64,000 nucleotides of DNA from Dirofilaria immitis (GCA_024305405.1 JAKNDB010000108.1:1281001-1345000); one strand, 5' to 3'. Counted from the first letter of the stretch, positions 14,480-26,400 are shown. The notes: generated by a model from the sequence alone, not told the origin. Numbers and translations: made by a program.

Positions 14480-14765
14480 TAATATTCTTTTCTCTCTCTC
14501 TTTTTTTTAATTTAAAAATTTATTAAAATATTTTATGTTTGTTCTATTTGCTGAATTGTATACCATTTTTTTTCTTCTCATTTTCATCTTCAAAGTTTAA
14601 TAAACTTTTGGGTAAATTCGATAACCTACTTTTCCTTTTTTTTTTTTTTTTATGCGACAAATTGAGATGGAATATTTTTGAAATATAGATTGCTAAATAA
14701 GATAAAAATTATTATTGATATGTGGTCAATAAATAAGATATGAAAAAGATTCATAATGATAAGTG

Positions 14766-14788
14766 TAATGATGATGATGATGATAATA

Positions 14789-14820
<32 letters not shown>

Positions 14821-14828
14821 AGTGATGA
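14766..14828. repeat. (GAT)n microsatellite
   Basis: About 20 units with two AAT interruptions. Confidence 0.92.
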
Positions 14829-15169
14829 TTAAGAAAATAAGAGAGACAATGTAAGTAATGTAGAGATAGATGATTGAAGATTGTAGAAATGTTTGAAGGT
14901 TAAAGGTGATGAGAATAATAATATTATGAATTGGAGGTGATTCAAGAAAAGCTCACCATATTAATAATGAGCAATTCTTAATGAGCAGGTAAGAATCAAG
15001 CATAGATTAATATTTTTGTTTTTCATGCATCAATTGATTTCTTACCTGTTCTTTCTATTCCTAAACTTACACATAACGAATGTATTTAGATGTATAAAAT
15101 GTTTGTTATGTATGTCATTGTATGTGTCGGTTTATATTACATATATATCTGCATATAGCTGTATATGTA

Positions 15170-15220
15170 CGTGTTTGTGTGTGTATATGTCTGTGTGTGT
15201 GTGTGTGTGTGTGTATGTTG
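15170..15220. repeat. (TG)n microsatellite
   Basis: An imperfect then perfect TG run, with CA/GATA/GACA-type repeats on the same stretch at 15597-15690. Confidence 0.9.
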
Positions 15221-15960
15221 CGTGTGACTATAATATTGCTTCATTTGAAGGTCATCGTTGACCAGTATTTGTTGTCCGTGTCCGGCTTGTCGTTTATGAA
15301 CCTTTAAACCTTTATACCTTTTTGGTTATAATCATATAGACATTTGTTTTGTGTCACATACAGGTATATCTCTCAATTCTCTCTCTCTTTCTCTCTTTCT
15401 CTTCCCTTTCTCTCTTTCTCCTTTTTGTGCAAATATATTTGACCCTTTTGATCGTACAATTTTCTTACCTGTTCAATTTCTGCCATATTATTCATTATTC
15501 CCTTCATACATACCTTCTTGCCAAACATTTGAATCTATCTATCCAAGATTTTCAGTATTTCTATATTTACCAATTGAAAATATTGTTTGTAATCTATAGA
15601 TAGATAGACAGACAGACATACACACATACATATACATACATTCGTATACACAGGCACAGACATACTTACATACACACATACAGATAGATAGTAAATTTGT
15701 ATTCATTCGTGCAGCATCACAAACTCCTATTGGCTACTATTGAATTTGAATTTTGTTTCAATATCTCATCGTTCTTTGTCTGACTTTTTCGTTTTCTTTT
15801 TATTGTTTTTGTTTTTGTTTTTTTTTTTTTTTTTTTTTTTAAATTCTTTCCTTCTATCTGTCCATTTCAATAATTTAATTTCAGATATTTGATTTAAGTT
15901 TGTTTCTAATCATTTTATATTTCAACTTAATTATTATCTCTTTTCTCTTATTTTTTCATA

Positions 15961-16165
15961 TAATTTATTAGCATTTTCATTTTTTCTTTTTACACGTAAC
16001 TTTATCAGCTTTTTTTCATTTCTCACGTAATTCATCAACTTTTCTTTTATTTTACACGTAATTCATTGATGTTTTCTTACGTTTTGCACGTAATTCATTA
16101 GCATCTTCTTTTGTTTTTCACGTAACTTATTAGCACTTTTTTTTTTCACATGACTCATACTAAGT
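15961..16165. repeat. About 32-bp minisatellite, 6-7 units
   Basis: CACGTAA occurs at 15993, 16023, 16055, 16087 and 16119, with a decayed CACATGA at 16147, each followed by TTCATTAGCAT-like text and a T-rich tail. Spacing is 28-32 bp. A half-decayed unit precedes at 15961. Confidence 0.85.
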
Positions 16166-17287
16166 ATTCACATTCTCGATTATTTTCAACGTATGTTTGA
16201 AATTCTTATTTTCATTACATATTGTTAATTTCTATTTTTAGATATAAAATTGATTTAATATTTTTATTATTAAATTAATCAATAAATAATAGTATGTGTG
16301 AAAATGATCGCTTGATCATGATGAGAAAATTCGTGAAATATTATTTTGATCCTATTCGTTATTGTTATTATTATTATGATCCATAAGTCAAGTCTGCATG
16401 CTGTATCTTTCTTCCCTAATGACCTTCGGAATTTCTTAAGGGTCATTTGGTCAGGAAATGTCCAACCACTTTTGGCTTCATTGTTCGAATACTTTAAAAA
16501 TTTCTCCCTCCTTTTATCTTCATTCCTCCCTCGCTTTTCCTTTCTTTCCTTAATGTCCGTTCCTCCCTCCTCCTCCTCCTCCATTCTCATTCATTTTCCC
16601 TTTGTTTAAATCATTTTCATATCTTGTTTAAGATGTGCTCCTATCAATTATTTTATCCTTATCTTTCACATTATTTCAAAATGCGCATTTCTACATCAAA
16701 TTTATCACGATAAAATTTAAAAACTAAGAAACGCGGTAAACGAAGATATGCGATGGAAACGAACGAGAAAATGAATATTTTGCTATTTCTCGATAAATTT
16801 AAATCGTTGATCACATCTTTTCCGATATACATCTTTCATTTTTATCAAAAATTTTCGAAATTACAAATTTTTTATTTTGCCAATTTGAAAAATATTTTTG
16901 TTCGTACGATTTTAAAATATTTGATAAAATGACTACTGATAAAATAATTAAAAGTATTTAATAAAAAAAAAGTAATTGCATTTTATATACGTTACATGTA
17001 ATACTTCATTAGTTTGTTTATTTGCATTTGAAATTTAAATTTCGAATTAAAATAATATCATGTTGTTGTTGTTGTTGTTTTTTTCCTCTTCCCCTCTCCC
17101 CCTCTCCCTCCTCCCCTCTTCTCTCAGCTATATTATTTACATTGCTCCGTAAATTTTGATAAAATTACGAAAAAGTGATTAAAAATTATTAATGATATTG
17201 AAAAGGATTTAAAAAAATATTTCTTTTTAATTTATTCCTTTCTCTTAAATTAATTATTCTTCAGACCAGTTGTGCATTTTCTTATCT

Positions 17288-17319
<32 letters not shown>

Positions 17320-17896
17320 TTCTGTTCCCATTCATTTAACATATGCTTCAATAAATTTTAATGATAATTAAAAGGATGGAACGAAATTAGGAAAAAGAAA
17401 AAGGAGGAGAAGAAGGAGGAAGAAGAGGAAAGGTTATGTAGTGCGCCATTAATTTCATAAAATCAATGACTCATTGGAATTTTACAATGATAAAACCAGG
17501 TGAATTCATCGAGAAAAATCATTAACTTTTGCTGATAACAATCGGTCATATTTCGAAAATCATTTTATTGAAATTTCATCATCAATATGATCAATAATCT
17601 CAGAAGATTTATGTCATTTCCAGAATTTTCAGGATCATCATTTCGTTTCTCTCTTCTTCTATGATGTGTATATTGCTTCTGTCTTCTCTTCTCTTTTTTT
17701 TTCTAACTTTTAATTTTTGTAAATTAAAAATGGAAATTGAATAGTTGCATATATAAATCAATTGAATTATAATGCAATAATAAGTTTAATTACGATATCA
17801 ATCAAATATGTTAATGATCAAATTTTGAACGATAAAATTGTATCTGTCAATTGGGAATGTTAATTTAATGATGAGCAAATTTTATTAATATTGCAG

Positions 17897-18110
17897 CTGT
17901 ACAACAGCAAAACCAATCATAGCTGGCGTTCGTTCCTTTATTTTGCCGCTTTACTTTTTCCTTTTCTTCCGTTAATAACAACGTTAATAACGGTGATGAT
18001 GGTGATGATGATGATGATGATGACGATGACGACGATGATGATGTTAATATTGAGCGTTATGTTGAACCGACCGTACTTGTTCATTATTTTTATCTTTCAA
18101 CCGATCTCAG
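17897..18110 (+). CDS. Possible first exon of the Ig protein, with acidic repeat
   Basis: A TTGCAG acceptor precedes it and a CTCAG/GTTTGT donor ends it. The 5' part in one frame reads like a signal peptide (SWRSFLYFAALLFPFLPLI). The 3' part in another frame reads as an Asp-rich run made by a GATGGT/GATGAT repeat, then VNIERYVEPTVLVHYFYLS. The two frames differ by one base and the donor phase does not fit the next exon as written. GC is clearly above the flanks. It may be a real exon with an indel, or a chance reading of a microsatellite. Confidence 0.3.
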
Positions 18111-21100
18111 GTTTGTTGTGTACTTTTAATCATTCTAAACTACAGATTGTGACTATTTTGAAATTTTGATTTTCAAACAATTCTTTTCTTTTTTTTTTTT
18201 TTTTTGTAGAAGAAGAAACAAATCAAAATAACGAAATTTTATTTAAATGGAAATTTGAACATTTCTTCAAAAAGCGACTATATTAAGGCTATGTATAAAA
18301 ATTATTCCACATTCTTAGGTCAATTAGCCCAAGGTGGCGGAGTTAAAGTGAAAATCTCCGATATGCCATTCCCAGTACCAAATGCGCAACAGCTTAATCA
18401 GATTGTTTGGACAATGTTAGGCACTGCTACAAAGGTTTTACTCAAAATTTCTTATCAAACTTTTTATTGCAATTGATAATTTGATGTGAAAATTTCAAAG
18501 TTTTTGCAAACTTTCAATACAATTTATCAAACTCTTATGATTTATATGAAATAATGCTTTGCAGAAAGCCAAAGTTTTTAAAATTTTCTTTTATTAAATT
18601 GGCGAAAAAAGAAAAAAGCGTTGAATCATTTGAGGAAACTATTTATTGTGTATCCGAAGCACCTGTATCACAGTTACGTTTTGTTTGTGTTGATTGTTAT
18701 CAGAAGAATATCACGGATATGGTTAATGTTCTAAGCAGTGCTCAAGACCTTACGCGTAGCGCTGGATTTCCTGTAATTTTTTTTTATTTTTACCACTTTA
18801 CATACGTTTTATCCAGTTTGATTTATTTTAAAACTAGCTGAATATACTAGCTGGTATTATCGACTGGGCCACTATAAAATTTGCAAACTTGCATAAGTCA
18901 AAACTTTGGATTGCTTAAACCAAGACACCGAGAATTAATCGTTAGGGAAGGAATAGCACAAAATTCTATTTATTATACTTCAATTACAATAATTTGGCCC
19001 TTGAATTCAAATTATGTATTGAATCATTGGATTACAATCACTTGCATATTCTTCATATTATCATATTTCGATATTATTTAATATTTGCAAAATTATTTAG
19101 AACGAATAAATTCTTTGTTCGTAATCGATATTAACCATAATCTCTTTATCGTCCCATCGGTCAAAGACCTTTTGGAAGGGCACAAAGTTATTGCGATTAC
19201 TGCGGACTGAACTTTTGAGTAATTACCACTTTTATCTCATTTTCATAGAATTTGGGAAAGTTATCTATTGTGTAAATCTAAACGTTCCGCTTTTCAGCAA
19301 TCAATGCAGGAAAATTTAAGTTTAAAATATTAATAGAAATAGTGAAAATATAAGAATAAATTCTAGAACAAACGCATTACCTATTTTGGTTTTCGACTTC
19401 ATAAACGTTTACTCTTTTTCGTTGTACCTCATTTGTTAACAGCAAGTGCTTAGATTTTTTTAATTTAGGTTTTGTTTATTGATTAAATTTTTAATGTTTT
19501 ATGCTAACGTTCAGTCTTTTTTACGAGCCAGTTAGGTAATTTCTGAAATGAAATGATATATTAGCGACAATTTTAATCTTCTTTTCACAAATTCTCTTTT
19601 TATAATTTCTTCGTTTGGATTTCTGATTGGTGTTTGATTTTCAAGTAAGCAGTAACTCGTTCCATTCTAGTTCTAAAATATTTTCCAGACAGTTGCACTG
19701 CGTGGTATAGCGGTAAACACCAACTGGACAGGTGCTACAATAATGTGTCAAGCGGCACTGAATGGTGGTACCATTGATTCAGCTCCAGCTGTAATTGATG
19801 TACGATACTTGAAACAACCGCATGTAGTAGATACATCAGGTCAAGGGCCGATACTAATTGCTAGTCAGGTGATATTTTTCATTCAATTATTTTTTTTTTG
19901 CTAAATATTTTATTTCCCAGTAAATCTTTGTAATAGCTTTTTGCAATAGCTATTACAAAATTTCTTGAATCCAAATGTTTTTGTAGGGTTATCGATTTTA
20001 CGTGGAATGTATACGCACAAGTGAAGGATTATGTCAACAAAGTGGTCGACGAAAGACATTACGCTGCGCGGTGCAATCCCATCCACCGGCTACAGTATTT
20101 AGGTGGCTTAAAAATGGCATTGTCATCAGGTTTATTTTAGATTAATGCTATCATTTGTTTGGATTCTACTTCCAGAAGTAATCTGAAATAAAAGGATTTT
20201 GGATATGGTTATCAAATCTTATTAAATTTAAAATAAACTAAATTGGATTTGATTGGAATTTTTATGTGATTAAATTTAATCATATGTATACGATTTAATA
20301 TGGTAATCTGTTTATCAGTATATGATTTAATATGGTAATCTGTTTATTGTAGTGGTAATGGCGCCGATATTACAATTGGTACGGAAATGATTGGTCAATC
20401 AATTCAGTGTTCTGCTAATAATGGTCTTTTTCGGATGGTGAAATGCCTACTTCACAAGCTGTGCAAATTGATCCGTATAGTAAGTATACGGATTTTATAT
20501 TTTTAATCCAAAACTTGACATTATTAAATCGAAATATAGAATTTAAGAGGGAAGAAGATGGAAAATAAATTAGGTTCCTCAACTTTATACTTCATAATCT
20601 TAATGTTCCGCATAATTGAGTGTTTAAAAATATGAAATTCGGAACAGATTTTTGAAACTTAAAATTTTGAATGAGAGGATTTCAATTAACCTGTAATAAA
20701 TAATTTTTGACCTTCATAAATTTACAGCATCAGCTCGGTTGGTGCAGGATAATTTTCAAACGATGCAAAATGCAGCACCATTTCAAACCGGCAATCGTAT
20801 TGATATGAATCAGCAGATTAACCTAGGTTGCCAAGTGGAAGGCAATCCACGACCAGTTGTTTTCTGGAAATTGAGGAAATCGAATGGTCAAGTAGTCGAT
20901 GCCGCATGTCCACAAGGCTTCGAAGGGCAATATCAAGAAGTACCTTTAGAACAACGTGGCCAGGCTCCATATGCTACCAATATTGTTTGTTATTTTTCAC
21001 TTTTATTAATTAATCTGGTCAAAAAAGAGACAGATATTTGTATAATTACACTTTTGAGCGGATAAAAATATGTTGAGCATCTTGTCACATTTTACGAATA

Positions 21101-23434
21101 ACACGATGTATGATAGTAGAATGTAACAGATGTATTCTAGATTACTTTAAGCAAACCGAAAAGTTACTACCTTCATTGGTCAGCTTATTCTTGATAATCC
21201 GATTTACTAGTCTAATGAGTAAATGACTTAAATGAAAATATTTTGGTGGTTTTCATCATTATCCTATTTGCATTATTTAATTTACATAGCCGCTAAGAAA
21301 TACGCTTTTTTAAATGAATGAAGCAGGTAACCTTTTCCTTTTTTAAATTTAATTTAATTTTTAATGTAAATATAATTTTTCTATATTTTTTTGTCTTTCA
21401 GCGTCTCAATGCAATTTGCTCATTACGAATAGCAAATTACACATTTTCTGGACAATATTGGTGTGCTGCATGTTCATTTGTATCACAAGGTGCTCCGGAA
21501 TGTTCACCATCACTTGATTCACCTGGCACTACTTATTTGAATGTACAAGTACAAGGACCACCAACTCAATCAGATGCTTTACCTTCCGTTCAGAAGGTTT
21601 CAGTTTTTTCAAACTGCATTTATTACAACTAATGAATGTGGTATTTTTTCTATTATTGCTTCTATAAAATATTCCGTAGTTGGCACGCCATGAATTTTTA
21701 TTTTCTTCCTCATTTTTCTCCTTTTTTGTAAAACATTATCAGTAAAATTTTTTAAAACATAAACATTAAAAACCATATTTATTCCACTATTTTTTTACCA
21801 AGTACAACATAGATCTGAATCATTTATAATTGCATTGTTTATCAAATTTTCAAATTCAAAAAAAGCTTTCAGCTTCCCAGTTCGGATAAGTGCAGTTGTT
21901 GTGGTTCACTACTGTGCGGAACCGTTACCTAAGCTACCTCGTGATGTCATATTTTCGGTCGATCAAAACGAGCTGCAAATTGGACAAACATGGCAAAATT
22001 TCCGATTTGAAAGTACCACCCAGAATAATACTGTACCAAATTGTCATCTTGCAAAATTACTCATTTCACCGGTGTCTGATTCAGATACCAATCGACAAGT
22101 GGTTCTTAAAGTTCAGAATACATATGGTAGTAAACAGTAGGTTTTTTTCTCCATTTACTTTCTTATTCTTACTATAATTCGTTGAAGTTTTTTCAAATTT
22201 ACAAAAAGAATGGAACTTTCTCTTGCTTGAAGTTAAAAAGTATTGAAATTGTATTCATTAAAAAAACGCACTCGTAAAATCGCACTGATAGAATGTTGAA
22301 TTTTAATTACGTTTTCAGTATAACTGTACCGCTTGGTGCTTTATTCGGTGGTCATTCAGCAGCTATGAGTTCATTTCCAAACTGGCTCATGATATTACTA
22401 ATGATAACAGTTTTCGGTGTATCGATATCACTATTAATGATGTTTTGCATCAAAAAGAATTTGTTCTGTTTCAGAAGTAAGTTAAATAATTCCTGCCAAT
22501 TAAAAATGATTCATTTTACTTGAAGTCTTCAACCATACGTATTCTTTTTATTGCAGAATTTCTATCGGTTTTATTAAAGATTTCTTTTTGTAATGTCTAG
22601 GAAAGGGACCTATTAGACTATTCTTAGTTGGACTGTTTGGATTATTTCTTATTCTTTTTTAAACAAATCTTGACAATATATACATCAAGACTTTCAGAAG
22701 TAAAGCTGACAGCAAATTCCTATGACAACAAAAGGAAAAAAACGAAGTAATTTTTACATGTTGAACTTTTTCTTATCACTTTAAACTCTTGGTAATTTCA
22801 TTCGAAAGAATTTTCGGAATTTTAGGAGGGTCAAATTTAGTAGTAAGAAAACTTCAAACATTTTAGAGACTTTTAAAAGATTTTTTTCCGTAACAAGATT
22901 AACATTTCATTTTCCAATTTTTCGATTTCTGCCTGAAGATTTTCATATTCTCTCTTTTCTAGCATGCGTGAGACGTACCGGGAAGACGGTCCTCGGTCAC
23001 TATATCAGACATCTGGGCAACCAGCCGAGGTAATACGAAGTGAGAGTAGAACCGACTCTGCTTATCATCTATATCTAAGCAAGGAGGCGGTTGTTTGATA
23101 ACGCTCCCTTTTTCATTCATCTTTCACCTCTTCCACGCAATTACCAATTAAAAGAGGTTTATCCTGTACCTCTCTAAATTAATGAAGCAAAGCAATGTTA
23201 AAACTTAATTTTTCACTGATGCATGTTATAAAGCTTGAATTTAATTAAAAATGGAGCGCTTTTTTCGACTTAACTCATCTCCGGAAATGGCAGATATCTT
23301 CCTCTCTTCCTTCTGGTACATATAAGCTTAAAGTTTTAATAAGTTTGATATTTTTATATGAATTTCAGTGTCCGCTAGATTATGAGTCCGCCGTGCAAGC
23401 AGCCTATTGTGATTCTCGAATGTCCTCTGTTTAA
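17897..23434 (+). CDS. Immunoglobulin-superfamily single-pass membrane protein (multi-exon)
   Basis: Likely cell-surface recognition or adhesion protein. Exons I can place: 18210-18434, 18565-18772, 19689-19868, 19987-20129, 20353-20479, 20728-20984, 21402-21596, 21873-22136, 22319-22476, 22963-23029, 23369-23434, with a doubtful first exon at 17897-18110. Each has GT/AG borders with T-rich acceptors. The exons give several Ig-like modules with the Trp/Cys pattern (NTNWTGATIMCQ; TLRCAVQ...FRWLKNG...IQCSANN; INLGCQVEGNPRP...FSGQYWCAACSF), a last Ig-like module lacking the usual Cys pair, one TM helix and a short tail. Several single-base frame conflicts (see findings) mean no single uninterrupted ORF exists. 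Overall layout recalls Ig adhesion proteins of the nephrin/irre type, but I cannot assign orthology. The N-terminus and signal peptide are unresolved. Confidence 0.8.
18210..18434 (+). CDS. Ig protein exon, N-terminal ectodomain
   Basis: Follows a long polypyrimidine tract ending TTTTTGTAG. Phase-0 reading is open throughout and contains FYLNGNLNISSKSDYIKAMY, then GQLAQGGGVKVKISDMPF and IVWTMLGTATK before the GTTTTA donor. The YLNGNL text resembles the C' strand of an Ig domain. The next exon would need phase 2, so the junction is one base out of frame. Confidence 0.55.
18565..18772 (+). CDS. Ig protein exon, Cys-rich segment
   Basis: Acceptor TTTGCAG, donor CCT/GTAATT. Open reading includes SVESFEETIYCVSEAPV, then RFVCVDCYQKNITDMVNVL and a phase-0 end that joins the next exon cleanly. 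Three closely spaced cysteines look extracellular, and NIT is an N-glycosylation sequon. Confidence 0.65.
19689..19868 (+). CDS. Ig protein exon, Ig module
   Basis: Acceptor TTTTCCAG, donor CAG/GTGATA, exactly 60 codons with phase 0 at both ends. It contains NTNWTGATIMCQAALNGG (Trp and Cys spaced as at the end of an Ig fold, with an N-W-T sequon) followed by VIDVRYLKQP, a typical inter-domain linker strand. Confidence 0.8.
19987..20479 (+). CDS. Ig protein, two exons forming one Ig domain (one-base break)
   Basis: Exons 19987-20129 and 20353-20479. The first gives TLRCAVQSHPPATVFRWLKN (B-strand Cys and C-strand Trp). The second gives TEMIGQSIQCSANNGLF (F-strand Cys). After GLF, the frame that makes sense (SDGEMPTSQAVQIDPY) is offset by one base, and the donor phase agrees only with that shifted frame. 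The T run at 20427-20431 is the likely site of a missing base. Confidence 0.75.
20286..20349. repeat. 32-bp tandem duplication at an intron 3' end
   Basis: GATTTAATATGGTAATCTGT recurs 32 bp later. The second unit carries the functional acceptor (TTTATTGTAG at 20343-20352) of the exon at 20353, while the first ends TTTATCAG, itself an AG. Confidence 0.9.
20728..21596 (+). CDS. Ig protein, two exons forming a further Ig domain
   Basis: Exons 20728-20984 (phase 1 to 0) and 21402-21596 (65 codons, phase 0). The first has INLGCQVEGNPRPVVFWKLR, a textbook Ig B-to-C strand. The second has LRIANYTFSGQYWCAACSF, a textbook F-strand region with Cys, then an extra Cys pair around GAPECSP and the linker TTYLNVQVQGPPTQS. 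Both phases match, and NYT is an N-glycosylation sequon. Confidence 0.85.
21873..22136 (+). CDS. Ig protein exon, membrane-proximal module
   Basis: Acceptor CTTTCAG, donor CA/GTAGGT. The good frame reads VVVHYCAEPLPKLPRDVIFS, SVDQNELQIGQTWQNFRF and VVLKVQNTYG, the last resembling the Ig F-strand consensus without Cys. The exon is 264 nt, but the flanking phases require 263 (or 260), so there is one base too many near its 5' end, plausibly in the CCC at 21877-21879. Confidence 0.7.
22319..22476 (+). CDS. Ig protein exon, transmembrane helix
   Basis: Acceptor GTTTTCAG joins the previous exon in phase 2 (CA/T). After ITVPLGALFGGHSAAMSSFP comes a hydrophobic helix WLMILLMITVFGVSISLLMM, then FCIKK as a stop-transfer, so the tail is cytoplasmic. 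Ends at AGAA/GTAAGT. Confidence 0.85.
22601..22662 (+). CDS. Candidate alternative terminal exon of the Ig gene
   Basis: After TAATGTCTAG, a stretch in the phase of the preceding donor (phase 1) reads RKGPIRLFLVGLFGLFLILF and stops. This would end the protein right after the TM helix with a second hydrophobic segment. It is phase-perfect, unlike the next exon at 22963, but may be chance. Confidence 0.25.
22963..23434 (+). CDS. Ig protein, cytoplasmic tail exons and stop
   Basis: Exons 22963-23029 (acceptor TTTTCTAG) and 23369-23434 (acceptor AATTTCAG). They read MRETYREDGPRSLYQTSGQP, AECPLDYESAVQAAYCDSRM and SSV then TAA, in matching phase. The final S-S-V has Ser at -2 and Val at 0, the class I PDZ-ligand pattern. 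Tyrosines in acidic context could be phosphorylation sites (inference). Entry from the TM exon is one base out of phase. Confidence 0.75.
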
Positions 23435-23473
23435 CTATCTTTACATCCTTCTACTAGAGCGGGCCAAAAATTA

Positions 23474-23479
23474 AATAAA
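23474..23479 (+). terminator. Possible polyadenylation signal, Ig gene
   Basis: AATAAA lies about 40 nt after the TAA stop of the Ig gene, a normal distance for a short nematode 3' UTR. The motif is common by chance in AT-rich DNA. Confidence 0.4.
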
Positions 23480-26400
23480 TAATTCCTTTTTTTTTCACGT
23501 AAGTCACAAATTTCTAATTCGCCTATTTAATGATTTCGATTTTATCCATTTTTACATCGAATTGATAACTGCAAAACTAAAGAATGAAGCTACGGTAAGT
23601 ATAAAACGTCAAATTATTCATCATCAATTTTATTTCTTCCAGCTTCAAAATATCTATCCAAACATATGGAAATTTGAAAAGAAAATTGAGGAATTCTAAA
23701 AATGAAAATTTCGCAGTGAATTTCGTTCTATTTAGATAATGGCTTTGAGAGTTTGCGTCAATTGCATTTGTAACATTTATTATTATTATTGTTATTATTA
23801 TCGATATGAAGCAGCATGCTCAACAAAATTTAAAAGAAATTAATCCCCATTTACTTTATGGATTTTATGGGATTTTCTTAAATTGTTTATTGTTTTATTA
23901 CCGAAGCAAATTTCGTTAGTTTTGCTGTTATCGATTTGTGGATCGAAGTTTTTTCAGAAAAAAATTATGGAAAAAAATCTTGGCAAATATAATTTAAATG
24001 GTTTTTTCCTTAATGAATAAATTTATTATTATTATTATTATTATTGTTCATTTGAGTTAAAAAAATAGAAATCTCCTCATTAGGCTTCACTTTATACACT
24101 TTCATTTGTACAGTTTTTTTAATCTTTTCTCCTTTATTTTTTTCTTTTCCAAATTATTAGTTGAATGAATTAATATGGTGCCACTGCTTAGACTATCTCA
24201 TTATTATTAATTATGATTTTTTTCTTGTTTGTTTTTTCCTTTTCTTATAAATGTACATACGGTTATAGATGCAAAGGTATGTACCTTTCCTTTTTTCTTT
24301 TTTCATTTGCCTCAAAAATAACACAAGCTTGCGTAATACCCAAAATGTTATAATCAACGATATTAACTGATTCAGTAGAAAAAGAATTTCTATCATCACT
24401 TAAATTTATCTGAAATTTGAATTTAATAGATTATTTTGGTCATTAATTTTCATATCCTTTGCATTCTTGCTTATTTCCCGTTAATTTAATGTCCTGATGC
24501 TTAAAAGTATTTGGGAAATATGCTAATATTATCGCAAACCGTACTATTATGAAAACTTTTCCGTATTACATGAAACGTAAATTAGTAAGATGTCATTTGC
24601 ATGTGAAACAAATATTATGTGCGAGTGAATATATTATATTAAAGAAAACAGAAAAATATTGTATTTCTGCTATATTATATATGTTTTGTTATATGATATT
24701 ATCAAGCATTTTTAATTATTCAATTTTGTACAACTGATAATATTTCGTTGAAATATGGAAAAAATATCTGCTATTTTCAAATTAAAAAGAAAATTTTTAT
24801 TTATAAAATAAAAAATTTTGAATTTTTCTTTGTTATTTTTCCTTCATTTTTCCATCATCTCCAAACCTCTCTTTGACTTGCCGGTTTTAACTTTTCCTTT
24901 TTTTTCCTTTTCTGCAGTACCCATAGAATTTGCGTACTCAGGAACTTATTATATACATAATTTCTTTCTTTTTTTTTCGCAGATTTCACAGATCTCACGC
25001 TATAGATGCTCATTTGGTTGCTTAATATTCTTTTTGAGGATTTAATGAGCTCTTAAAGGATTTGTTAAATGGGGAAGATTTCGAGAAAAATTCGATAAAT
25101 AATAAAAGAATTGAATATTCCCTCCTTCTTTAATTTCTTCTTTTTTTGCTTTCTATTTTATTATTTACCTATGAATCCTCAAAATTGCTATGTAACCAAT
25201 GAACATGCCTGTGTCTTGTGCAAGCGTAATTTCGCTATCATATGTTTCAACTTTGCTCGATATTTGTATATTGGCAATAAAAATTGCTATAATATGATGA
25301 TGTTATTTTATCAATCCATTAAAATGGCTACGGAAGAACGTTCAACTATTGTTCCTTCTGTCGGATATTAACGTGATATCACTCATCTAACACGGATTAG
25401 AAAATGACACACTGATATATAATTTGTTCGATAGTTTAACTTACAATCACTATTGAATTCTCATAATATGTAAGAAGAATAGTCTTTGGGCTTATATTTT
25501 CAACTTATCAAACGAACGAGCAGTCAGTCATTTAGAAAGGCAAAATGACGCTTAGAACTTCAAGATGCTTTTGTGAATGTATTTTCGTAATGAAATGTTC
25601 TTCATGGGTTTTACAGTGACTTTCACAAATACCACAGTTGTAGCAGATAGGAGAGGAAGGAACAATCATTTGCTATGCAAGGTGTGTAGTAATATTATGC
25701 CATACTAGAAGGGTACATGAAACGTAAATTAGTCGAGATCAAAGATTTAAAAGACTTTTTTTTCTTAAGTTCAAATAAACATTAATACATAGAACTGACA
25801 AAAAAGGACTAATACAATTCTAGAACTACTATTACTTGAGAATCCAGAAAAAAAACAAAGACTGTTAACACCGTTCTTTGATCACAATATCATCTTTAAG
25901 CTGAATCGCGATTCAGAAAAATTTCGAAGAATCGCGGAAAAGTTGACTTAATGGTAATTAGAACACAGCGCAAAGGCGACGATTTGAGTCGAAATCAAAA
26001 TGAAATTTAAAAGGCGCAAAACCTGGAACAAACTAAATACAAATGAAAGTCTACCCGATATGTCACATGACTATACTGATAAAAAGGAAAGAAAGTACAA
26101 CGGTAACATCTGAATGCTGCCCTTTAGCTCGAATAGAAAATTACAAAATAAGTTGGAAAGGATACTAAAACTGAAGAGAAGTAAAACAACAAAGACGTAG
26201 CGACATTTGCAATAAAAAATGAAACAAAAGTCAGAAAAAAATGAAACAAAAGTTTCTCACAAGTTAGAAAAAAGTGCACCAACTTGAGATTCGATGGACT
26301 AGCTTCTCGAAATTGACCGTATTCTAGCAGTGGTAAAGGAAGGGCGAATCTTTATGCCATAGATTATGACGGGGAGGATTTTTGGCTACGTCACTGTTGT

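Larger units (their letters stand above)
7812..17890. other. AT-rich desert, T-biased on the plus strand
   Basis: No exon could be supported. Long T runs (9.6-10.4 kb, 15.8 kb, 17.3 kb) lie on the plus strand, the bias also seen in introns of the plus-strand Ig gene, so part may be its 5' intron or upstream flank (inference). Confidence 0.45.

Noticed and set aside
16279..16609. Overlapping opposed open frames of about 90-100 codons
   Set aside because: No motif, no splice context, and the downstream half is a CCT/CTT pyrimidine tract.
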